Source: Lutjanus erythropterus (taxonomy: Eukaryota > Chordata > Actinopteri > Lutjaniformes > Lutjanidae). From it: 64,000 nt of DNA. The stretch spans positions 13,216,833 through 13,280,832 of the forward strand of contig CM034591.1 of assembly GCA_020091685.1 (NCBI GenBank). The letters are read 5' to 3'. The translations under genes were made by a program, and so were the position numbers. Positions 14,001 to 26,000 of the stretch are shown here, piece by piece. Under the pieces are notes generated by a model. It saw nothing but the letters and a program-made list of their open reading frames with translations, was not told where the DNA came from and made no database searches. The first letter of the stretch is position 1. Each line of letters begins with the position of its first letter.

Positions 14001-17000
14001 ATCCATGTGAATCATGCCCCTCTGTCAACTCAAGTGAGTCAGCCCTTCATTATTTAGACTCAGTGGGAATTATGCATGTTTATTTTTATGTTTCAGTTCA
14101 ATAGCTGGGTTTGTGACCTCTAACCAGAGATATGCAGCCAAATAGAGGGCTTTGAGGGGTTGTGACACACCTCCTGACAGAATACCAAAGTTTTATAGCC
14201 GATAGTTATTCTAAATATATGAGAAATGTCAAAATGTAGCAGTCAACACACAATAAATTTAGAGCTATTTTTTATTGGGCATTGACATTTTAGTTAGTTT
14301 GGTTTATTATCCTTTTCGAAGCTCCCTTTGTGTTTGTGGCAGCTGTCAGACAAATACAACCACAACAAAGAAAAAATATAAACACAGTTTATGACCTATA
14401 TTTAACAACAAATTGATTCATGACAGCATCAACAACAATCAAGAATTAAGTACAATAAAATACAAGTGACACACACTTGATATCAGAGGGATTTGTTAAT
14501 CAGAGTTTTACTTTTCATCACTACATTATGCTACTACAGGAAGCTACTACAGGAAATTTGCCATGTTGCTGCCTAAAAGAAGGCCCAGCTAATATAATCA
14601 GTATCAGATCAAGTGTACGCTATATTTAAAATATATTTTCTTTCCTTTGCCACCAGACAGCCTTTTTCAAAAAACATTGTTATATAAGCCAAATATCGCT
14701 CACTCTAAAGCAACCAACCTCCTAAAGGAAAAAATGTAATTTTACTTCACAGATGATCAGAGTTTCTGGTCTACCTCCACACCAATCGATTAGCTTGCTT
14801 ACGTTATTGTGTGACTTCTGTGTTTTGAGAGGTTAGTTTGGGTTCATCAAAGTCACACAATAGCATAAACAAACTAAATGATTGAGGCAGCGGTAGACCA
14901 ACAAGTCCTGTTTTCTGCAAGTTAAAATAGCTGATTTTGCTTATGGAGTCTGGTTGGTTTGGAGAGAGTGATATTTGGCTCGTATAATGGTGGTTTCTCA
15001 TCAGGAAAGGCTGTTTGTCACCAAAGTGAAGTGATGAAATTAAATATAGAGCACACTAAAAATGACACCGATTGTTTTAGGTGGACCTACACGTAAGGTG
15101 TTCATATACATATTGGATAGTTAGCTCACTGTAGTATCTCTGTTTGCAACATCATAGACAACAAACATTAGGACAAGAAACAAAATACATACGGTGTCGC
15201 ACACATCACAAAAATTAAGACAAGAGACAAACAATACATTGAGATTGAGCTCTATATTTAATTTTCAGATTGATTGATGCACAAAAGAATTTTCCAGTCT
15301 GTTATTAAATCGCTGGACCCTTTATCTCCGGTTTGATGGTAACAACCTGTATTCTCTGCTCAGGACATGGCCGGGATTAAAGACAATGTTGTTAGTCAAT
15401 CTTAATATGTTATTATGGCAGGCTGATTCACAGAGTTTCTCCAAAGGTTGGCCTGCAGTCTTTAAGCAGATTTTCATTTGGTGGAGAAGTTTTAACTTCG
15501 GAGCAGTGGACAAACACTTGCGCCATGTACTTTTACGGTACACAATCACAAAAGTAAAAAACAGAAAAAGAATTTGTCTCCTAGCCACGAAAGACCTAAG
15601 GTTGGGGGAGAAAATAAATTCTTTGTTTTGTCTTTTTGCAGATAAGTTCAATGTGACCTTTCCATGACAACTGATGATCAATCATGACACCCAAGTATTT
15701 ACATGGAAAAACCTGCTTAATTTTTTAATTATGTATAACATTAGGAACATACAAATACAATCTATTCTGTTTTCTTTGTGTTTATCTCAAGAGCATAATT
15801 GTCACTCGATTCGACCATCTTGTCCATGACATTTCGGTGCAGCCCGGGTTGTACCAAAATGTCATGGACAACGCTTTGCTTATATTAAGTGACATTCAGA
15901 ACAAATTTTTAGTGTTTCCTTTTTTAGCAACTTTCTTCTACTCCACTATATCTCAGAGGCAGATGTTGTACTTTTTACTCCACTACATTTGTCTGACAGA
16001 TTTAGTTACTTGTCTCTTTTCAGATTACAATGTTTGATCATCCTCCATGTCCAGCGAAAGCCACATATCTCCAAATTTGGTGTTTTTGAATGTTTGTGAT
16101 AAACTGAAGGATTAGGTGTTCCTAAGTGGGTTCAGAAATATGTCTGACTCCTTAATCTAAACAAGCTACTTAAAATCGTCTTGGATTAGCTAGACAATAC
16201 ATTTTCTCAAAGTCGAAAACAGGGTTCATCAAACTTTGTAGAGATATGTGGTTCTCCCTGAACAGCATTTCCACAAACATATGATGATCTTCTGGACTAA
16301 AATGTATTTTTGGAGACTAAACTACCAAACAGTTTATCAAGTAGTTAAAATGAGCTCATCCTTAAAATCTGGTAAAGGAAAGTTTTCATCTAAACTGTTT
16401 ATACATGTTCAAAAATAGTTGTTGAAAACATGAAAAGACTGAAAACTATGTAGCACTCAAGTGTGGAGTTAAACTGTTAAACTGTTCACAATTTTTTTTT
16501 TTGGATGGACCTGAACAATGATTCGATGACACATTGGAGCCATGGTCCCGTAGCACGATATAAGCCCGCAGCTACTGCTCACTTCAACTCCAACAACCCA
16601 GCACTGAAGGACAAAAATACCCTAACGAGTTGATCCCTGAATGAGCTGACAGGTCACCGTCCTCCGGCTCTGCTGGCTCAAACATGTCTGTACTGGTCCA
16701 ATGCAGCTGTTAGACGCAGCGTCCATGTTTCAAGTCATATGGTGTTTGACACTGAAACAGCAGATCTGACACACCCTCAGTGTTTCTGAGCACAGAAACA
16801 GCTCATTTTTTCATGATTTGATTTTGAGTTCTAATTATTATTATTATGTATTATGTTTTTTTTTAATCATTCAAATTTGGCTAGGTGATTAATAACACGT
16901 TTCTGTGGTGTGACAAACTCTGAACACACATTTATTGTCGCTTTACACAGACTTTAAACAACTTCACCAGTAAAATGCAACATACACATTAATGCAGCAG

Positions 17001-20000
17001 CAATATTAATCCAAAATCATCAGATATAATAGTAAAACACTCATCATTTTACTGCAAATTGAGCACTTTGGATATTTTAGATACATTTTGCTAATAATAC
17101 AGTTCTTAGATAATTTTACTTAAGTAAGCTTTTGATTGCAGGGAGTATTTTTACAGTGTGTTATTAGTAGTTTCTGCTTAATTAAAGAATCTGAATACTT
17201 CTTCCTTCTTAAAAATCTCAAGTTAGCGAATTGAGTTGCCATGCTTGTCTAGAAACAGTGTTACTGAGTAAACCATCACCCACATGATGAACAGAGATTC
17301 ATGAATAATGCTTTGATGAATTGCTGCTACTCATTTCTTGTCTTTAGACCAAAGGTTTTCAGTTTATGTAGCTGAGTTGTCTTAAAGCTGGGATAGGCAG
17401 TTCATTATTGGAAGCATTGGTCACAAGTTCCTTTAAGCATAATGTAATTCAAGTGGTCTGAGAGAAAATTAGACTTCTGCTCCTCCTCTTGGCTCTGTTT
17501 TCAAGACTTTCTTGCCCTTAATAGGAGACTTGGGCCAATCACAGTTGTTGTAGATAGTTGATTGTTGAGTCTCATTCCCAGAAATTCAGTATTTCACAAC
17601 CTGGAAATGAGACTCAACAATCAACCATCTTCAAGCCACTAATCGAAAGTGTTGCTAGCTTGACAGCCTGGGTGTAAGACTCAACAATCGACCAGCTTTC
17701 TCCAGAACTGGTTACTGCTGCAAGTTTCAGCCTCTTACTCATAACACTGCCCTCCATCACTGAATAAGTACAGATGTGAGTAGCAGAGTCAAAGTCTTTG
17801 TACTGTCTCAGAAGTTGAGTAGGCAGGGGATTTCTGTTTTGAAAAGTGGTTTTATAAGGGAGTTTTGAATGTCACTGTCTGAAAAGTTAATTTAAGGGTC
17901 ACAACAACCCTGTCAAGTCCTTTTATTAGTTGTTTTGTAACATGGGACATAACAAATCAATTACTCAGTCAGTTGGCACCTGTCCCCTGAAGTAGTTTAA
18001 AGGGATAGTTTGGATTTTTTGATGTGGGGTTGTATGAGGTTCTTATTAATTGTCAGTGTATTACCTACAGTAGGTGGTGGTCAGCATGCCCCAAATTTTG
18101 AGGAAGCAGCAGGAGCACTGGTGTAGGAAGTGAATGCGATATTTTGAATATTTTCACCTCCTTACCTTGCCGTCAGACAGCCTTCTCAAATCGCAAACCG
18201 CTGTTATTTAAGCCAAATATCACTCTCTCCAAACCAACCAAACTCCATCGGTGAAATCAGTCATTTTACCTTGCAGAACACGGGAGTTGGTGGTCTGCCG
18301 CTGTCTTAATCAGTCAGTTTGTTTGTGTTATTTTGTGACTTCTGTGCATTAAAAGGTTAGTTTTGATTTGGACACGCTATAACACAAACAAGCAAAGAGA
18401 TTGAGACAGCAATGAACATGTCACTCACGTGTTCTGCAATGTAAAATTGCTGTTTTTGCCCATGTTGTTTGGTAGCTTTGGAGAGTGTGATATTTGGCTT
18501 ATACAACAGTGGTTTCCTGTCAGAAAAGCTTGTCTGACAGCAAGGTGAAGCAGTTAAAATATTTTAAATATGGCATAAACTTATATTACATTGGTATTTC
18601 TAGGTGAGCATGTGTTTAGGTGGTTAAAATGTTGCTGACCCCGTCCACAGCAGCACATTGCTTAGTTTGATGCACCAGCACTTCTGCTGGTTCTCCAAAC
18701 CAGGGGCGCGACAAACCCACAATCTACTGTAGGTAAAAAAAAACTGAACTATCCCTATAAATCCCTTGAAGTGGTTTAAGATTTTCTCTTACTATTTCAA
18801 CTAGCAGTAGCATGAAAATAAGCATAACACCAACATATAAATACACCTTGATGTAAATCAGACCTGAAAAGGTGTGAGTTAGCTGCTCTGCAAACAGGCT
18901 TCACACTGCCTGCTCTTGTCATGCGATGAGTGTGTTTGCTGTAATTGTTGTTGCTGGTAAAGATGAGACAGCTCTGTGCAACTCACTTGAAATTGCCTAC
19001 AGATGGTTCAAAACATTACAGGGAATGACTCACTCCTTTTCAGCTCAAGGAAATGCTTGCTTCTATGACAAGAACAAAAAACTTTTTCTTTCTTTCGCTT
19101 TGTAATTCTGAGTAGCTGCAGTCATGTCCGGTCCACTGGGCTCTGTGGACGACTCCGAGATCTCTGGTCATAAAAAGCACAGCAGAGAGCAACAGGGAAG
19201 TTTGTCAGGCACCCGACCAACTGGGCATGTGAATTAAAGGGGTGATTCGGATTTTTTGAAGGGGCGTTGCATGAGGTACTTACCAATAGTCAGTGTATTT
19301 CCCACGGTACATCAGTCAGCATGTCCGCAGTTTGGGGGAAGCAGCACGAGTACTGTTGCAGAAAGCTTGTTGTGGACAGGGTTTGCAACAAAACATATTT
19401 TTGCCACCTAAAAAAAGATCCGGCTAATATAATCAATATCCTTTTAAGAGTATGCTCTATTTAGATTTTTTTTTCTGCTTTACTTTGCTGTCAGACAGCC
19501 TTTTTGGATGGAAAGCCACTGGTATATAAACCAAATATCGCTCTCCTTAAGAAAAAACTGAAATATTACCTTTGTCTGCTGCCACCTCAGTACATTCATT
19601 TATACTATTGTGTGACTTCTTTGTTTTTAAAGGTTTAGATTTACCAAAGTCACACAATAGCAAACAAATTATCTAATGGAGGCGGTGGTAGACTGGTGGC
19701 AACTCCCATATTCTGTTAAAATTAAAATGACTGATTTCACCTGTGGAGTTTGGTTGGTTTGGAGAGAGCGATATTTGGCTCATATAACAGCAGTTTGCTG
19801 TCAGAAAAGCCTGTCTGACAACAAAAGTAAAATGATTAAATTATTGTAAATATAGCGTACACTTAAAATTATATTGATTATTTTAGGTGGGCCTCTTTTA
19901 AATGGTCAAGATGCTGCATTGCTAACCCCTCTGCTTCTCCAAACTTCTCCACTAACTCATAACCCCACTTCAAAAAATATGAACTATCCCTTTAACTCGG

Positions 20001-23000
20001 TGCCTCACCATCAGCAAACAATTACTGTCAAATCCTGCAATAAAACAACCTCACTTGTGGTTACTTGTGTTAATGTGATTTGGTGCGGTGTGTTCTGTGT
20101 TACAGCTGAGTACAAGACGCTGTGTCCTGGAGGAGAAGGCTTCAGACCAAACCCCATCACTGTCATCTTGGAAGGTCAGACAGCAACACGCTAATAGATG
20201 CTCAAACAGATAAGACAGGGTTCAACGTTTATTTTCACTTGACCGTTGATCGTTTTATTATTTATTCATTATCAGCCATTATTAAATAATAACAAAGACT
20301 AAAGCTAATTGTCAAATTTAATCTAGGGCTTCAGTGTCTATGAAATGTTAGAATATCGTGAAAAATGTCCTTTCCAGTTTTTCAGAGTCCAAAGTGATGT
20401 CTTTAAATGTCTCTTTTTGTCAGCCTAATACCCAAACATTCAGTTTAATATGATAATAAACAAAGAAAAGCTGGATCTGTCCATATTTGAGAGGCTTAAA
20501 ACAGCATTTTCTGCCATCATTGAATGTTTAGACTTTACATAACTCAGCTCACACAGGACTCTCAGATATTACCTACCTGCAATTATCAAAATCAGTTCAC
20601 TCAGGAATCAAAAATGCATATTCTTACCTCTTACCTGTAATGTATTTATCCATCTAGACAGTTCTGGTGTTTTGGAGATACTGGCTGTAGAGATGTTAAC
20701 TTATAATGGAACTAGATGGCACTTGGCTTGTGGTGCAAGAGCCAAAAAAAAAAACCCAAAACACTCAACAGCGTGACATAACAAGTTTTTAAATGTATTT
20801 TTTGGTTCCTTGAGCACCATAAGCCAAATGCCATTTTGTCTCATTATATTTGACAGAAGGCAGACAGCTCTACAGCCGATATCTCCAAAACATGTTAACT
20901 TGCACCAAAACAATGTAGAAGGACACAAACTATATACACCTTTCACTTATACAGATGTATGGATATTTGTTGAGAATATTTGAACAAGTGTTGTAATACA
21001 CACATGGTGTGTAGCATCATATCAAAGGAGAAAAAAATCTAGACAAATATTGCTGTGTAACAAAATAGATACTATGGTTTCACAAATATATGGAAATTAT
21101 TGCATAGGATGATTTCACAGTGTCGATATAAATATGCAGTATATCACTCTGGATAATGGCACGTTAGAAAAAAGGGATTAACGGTATGTATATATAAAAA
21201 GTGATACACTATACACACAGATATATCTTTTGTTATGGACATTTATTGTATATAGAGCAACTGGTATACATATATAAAATGATATGGCGTAGAATACGAT
21301 ATAAACCAAATATATATGAAGTATATATACATAAACAAAAAATACTAATTATAAGAAGAACATGGCTCAGCAATAATGCCTGCCTGGGGCTAGTAAGGCA
21401 AGTAAGCAAGTTTTGAACTGACAAAATGAGTCATTTAAAGACATCACCTTGAATTCTGAAAAACTGGGATGGACACATTTTACAATTTTTAAAGGTGTTG
21501 CAGCCCTAGATGAGACATGACAATTAACTTGAGTCTTTGTTGTTAATAAAGTAAGTAAAATAAGTAAATAGGTAAAATTTATTATTATAGAGACAGACAG
21601 ATATAGATAGAGACAGGTTATGGGATAGAGGAAAAATATGTATTTTTGATTTTGGGGTGAACTCTCTCTTTAATAGTAGTTTAACATAACATTTTACTTA
21701 CCCGGTCAAACGGGCAGTCCTTGTCGTTGAGCCCTGTAACATACACACCCACCCACAGTCCCGCTGAGTGTTTCCTGTCTCTCTCTGGCAGACATCAACG
21801 AGTGCCAGGAGCTGCCGGGTCTGTGCCAGGGAGGACAGTGCATCAACACCTTCGGCAGCTTCCAGTGTGAATGTCCGAGAGGCTTCGCCCTCAACACAGA
21901 CACCAGAGTGTGTGAAGGTATCAGAAGCTCTCATACATGACACATGAACACACAGGTGACCTCTTCCTCTCCGGCTCTTCTTGCCCTGGGACGTTTCAGT
22001 GGGAAGGAAATTGAGTCCAGCCGTCACGGCCTTTGCTCAGTGAGGACACATGGAGAGAGAGAGAGGGAGAGAGAAAAGTGCAGAGTGCAAAAAGACAAAG
22101 ACATATTGGACCTTTTTGTCCTGTAGACAACACTGCAGCTCATTGTGGCTCAATATGTCTCTGCTCTAGTTCCCGTCTGATGCTAACCCAGCAAAGCTCA
22201 GTCAGGATGATGAGACAGCTGAGCGCCTAACTGTGTCCAGAGAAGTGCGTCTCTGATGTGGTCAGCCCTCTCCTCGGGGAAGTACACTGAGTCCCCTGTA
22301 GACAGGCCAGAGATGACGGAGGGAGGGACGGAGGAATGAAAGATAGGGGGGGAAAAAGAGATACATGAGAAGGGTGTTTAGAAAAGAGAAACAGGAACAG
22401 AGAGCAGAGGAGAGGAGGGAGTGAAGGGTTAGACAATGACATGTGGCTGGCGGCATTTTAATTAGCGTGTGTTTGTTGGCCCGGAGAACAAAAGCGGGTG
22501 TCTGCTCTATGAAGTCCAGGACTGCACATTCACTGTGTCTCTGGTCAATCAGCAGTTCAGCTGTTAGCTCAGCCGGAAGGAACAAACACTGTGTTAGCTT
22601 TCTGGCAGTGATGTTAATAGAGAAAGAATTTTAGTATAGAAAGTATAGAAATAAGAGGAGCAAAAATTATAATTGATATGATTAGAAGAGGTCTGTATCC
22701 TGCAGTAGTTGCTGCAGCGGTCATCCTGGTCCTGACATGTGCAGTATGTCCACATACAGTGATGGTGGGAGTTATTGTACACTTGATCAGAGACACAATG
22801 GGCCTCATGCAAGAACACACTAAACTTTTTTTCATATGAGGGGCTTGTACGAACATGCCACATCAGATTCAGCAAACGCTTCAGGTAACCATGCAAATTA
22901 TCTGCCTGCGTGTATTTGAGTGCCTGCACATGAGACTTGGAAATGAGCAGAATTAGCGGCCCGATAATACCATATAAGACAGACCTTGGCAAAATGCAGC

Positions 23001-26000
23001 CCAGGGGCCAGATGAGGCCCACTGAAAGGTTTCATGTAAATAACAAAAATTAAAAATCCCACGATTTGTGATCAACAGTAGAAGTGCCTTACATAGAACC
23101 ATTCTGACCATTCTGTTATTAGAGATTTTGCCTTTTTTAGGACCTTATATCATTTGTGTCTGGACCACTTGAGCCTGATCAATTTCTCATGTAGCCCCCC
23201 CCCATGAAAAATAATTGCCCACCACTGATATGAGACTACACTTCCTGCTCTATATGTCAGGAACTGTCCATTCATGAAAATGGCTTCAAAAAGTAAACAG
23301 AAGAACTTTACGAGTTCGGAGGTGGAAGTTCTGCTTTCAGAGATCCATAAAGAAAAGTCTGTCATTTTAATAGCATCAGAAGTGGATTTAAGGGACCTGC
23401 TGAAGCCAAGAACAGGAAGTGCTGTTACACCGACTGCACATGACTCCTACGACAGATCTGGACCACTCATAAACTGTGTTTGTATCTGTTTCATATCTGA
23501 TTCATAATACGAGAAAGTTGGTGAATGCCTCAAGTTCTCTTAAATCACTTGTACACACCACTTAAGAACAAATTTGTTTGTACGAGTGGTTCTCACATGA
23601 GGCCCAGTGAGCCCAAATATGCCCAAAGGAAGAAGAGTGCAGTAAATACACTTTCCTGTCATTAGGAACAGCCATGTCCCTTTTGGGTGAAGACAAATAA
23701 GTTGTAAAACTGTTGCAGAACTGAAGAAAAACTAGTGGCACCATCCCTTAAAGCTATCGCATCACATTTTGCATGTCAAACAACAAAAAAACAGAGTTTA
23801 CAATTTTCTTTACCTCTCCAAAAGCGAAGGACAGTGAAAGAAGACCTGACCCAGCCAGTCAATACGTGTACATCTGTAGCAAACACTCTATTACATGGTA
23901 GTTAATGATGTGATTGTGTAAATTATATGAGAGCCAATTGTGCCTGCAGATTGAAACGAACCAGAAAACAATCGTAGTGATTGTGTAACTAAAGTTTTTA
24001 CAGTGGAAAAATGTGGTCCTGATTTTAGAATGGAGTTTGGTTTAACGGTCTGTCCACTCAACAGACTTGTGGGAGTAGAGGGTATTTTAACGTTGGTAAT
24101 TCACATTAATTGAGCTGACCTAAATTCTAATAATGAACCTTGTAAACGGCATAAAGTAATGCAGGAAGTGGAGCTAAAACTGACCTGTTTTCTTCTTCTC
24201 TTGGCTTGTAGTGAAAGGTCACATAAGAAGCACAAACAGCTATCAAAATAGGCAGACTGAAAGGACTCATCAACCCCTATTTCTTTACTTTTTCTTGATA
24301 ACGACGCATATTGTCAATTGGCAACAAGATAACATACTTATTTGCCTGACTGACTGTAGGATTTTGCCTCCTTCTACTAAAAAACAGAAGAGGGGCTATT
24401 TTCACCCAAAAAGTAATGAAAAAGGGGTGAGGGCATGATGCATGTATTGTATATTCTACGAAATGCAGAAAATCTGTATCATGATATTCCTTATTGCACT
24501 GGTTTTGCCTTTCTTTAGATCTCATGTAGCCTTTTAAGTCGTACATTTTAAATAAGCAAAATTAAGCTGTGCAGCACCTCAACTAAAAGAACATAAACTA
24601 GAAGCCGTATTCATCAAAACAGCTGACTCACTTTTGTCTGTTTTCTCTGCGCGCAGATATCAATGAGTGTGAACGACCAGGCATCTGTGGCCCAGGCCAG
24701 TGTTACAACACCATCGGGAACTACACCTGCATCTGCCCTGTGGACTACATGCAGGTCAATGGAGGGAACAACTGCATGGGTAGGTCTGCATGCTGCACTC
24801 TCATGACTGTATCAATCAGAGAAACGGTAGCAGCTGTCATGCAGTGACATTTTTGTGTTTAACTTTTTCTCTCTTTCTTGTAAACACACGCAGACATGAG
24901 GAAGAGCTACTGCTACAGGAACTTTTACTCTGACAACAAGACGTGTGATGGAGAGCTGACCTTCAACATGACCAAAAAGATGTGCTGCTGCTCCTACAAC
25001 ATCGGCCGTGCATGGAATAAACCCTGTGAACAGTGTCCTGTACCCAGCACCGGTGAGGTCTCATACACATTATGCTAGCACACATGCAGTTTGTTTTGAG
25101 GAACTAAAAGTGACCTTTTATAAATGTCTTATGTTCACTCAGATGAGTTTGCGATCCTGTGCGGCAGTGAGAGACCAGGATATTACATCGACATCACCAC
25201 TGGACGAGTCATCGGTATCATTTTCCCATTCAACGGTTGATGTAATGAAAATTAAAGTTTGTCTTGTTCCTTTTGTTCTCATCCTGTCTCTTCCTCGTGT
25301 GCCAGATATTGATGAGTGCAGGGAGATCCCAGGCGTGTGTGAGAACGGAGTGTGCATCAATATGATTGGCAGCTTCAGGTGCGAGTGTCCCATAGGCTTC
25401 ATCTACAACGACAAGCTGCTGATTTGTGAAGGTAAGGCCTGCACGCTGTTGAAGTTCTACTGACGGTGATGCCAAGACATGCAACATATGAAAAATGCTT
25501 GTTCACAGACTGGGTTGCACTAACAAAGATTAACTTAATCTAAGATGAATTCTAATCAGAGTTTAGCAAAACGAGGTTTAATATGAGTAAATCCAGATTT
25601 AGAATTAAGCTCTGTGCAATTGAAAACTAATCTCAGTTTAGTAAATTCAAGTTGGAGATGCCTGATTGCCCAAACTGATATAAATAAATAAAAAATAAGT
25701 AGTATAAGTACAGTTGGCGACCTTGAAAGTCTAAACAGAAACATGACATTGTTTGCTAGCTAGCTAAAAAGTTTACAAAACATTATATTGTTTGTTAGCT
25801 GGCTAAAAAGTAAAAAAGAAAATAGCAATGTTATATTGTTTGCTAGCTAGCTAAAAATGTAACTTTGTTTGCTTGCTTGCTAGCTAAAAAGTTAGTTAGC
25901 TTTGTTAGTCTACTCATAATGGCTTGGCAGAAAAGCTCAATTTCTCCTTTCTCCAGCTAAAAAAATGAAAATACTACTTTTTGTGCTAGCTAGCTAAAAA

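Larger units (their letters stand above)
14034..20105 (+). other. fbn1: fbn1 intron inside TB4 (6.1 kb)
   Basis: The largest intron of the window. It holds three family A fold-back MITEs (14540-15115, 17997-18760, 19234-19995), a minus-strand LINE fragment (15120-15870), a decayed MITE (15925-17205) and a 25-nt-stem hairpin (17557-17625). No coding exon seen. Confidence 0.8.
20175..21791 (+). other. fbn1: fbn1 intron, TB4/cbEGF23
   Basis: 1.6 kb. It contains a degraded copy of the 'atcgattaatagttgcag' hAT-like MITE family (about 20275-20525). It also holds a family B fold-back (20592-20930) whose apparent right end lies detached at about 21615-21672, with AT-rich sequence between. No exon. 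Confidence 0.65.

Noticed and set aside
22594-23022. 142-codon minus-strand frame, and the overlapping 107-codon frame at 22262-22585
   Set aside because: They fall on purine-rich low-complexity sequence and the edge of a transposon remnant, with no similarity to any family I know.
23274-23507. Possible small host gene (78 codons, [20 protein letters not shown]...)
   Set aside because: It lies inside inverted transposon ends and looks like a broken Harbinger Myb/SANT-like protein, so it was recorded under the mobile element.
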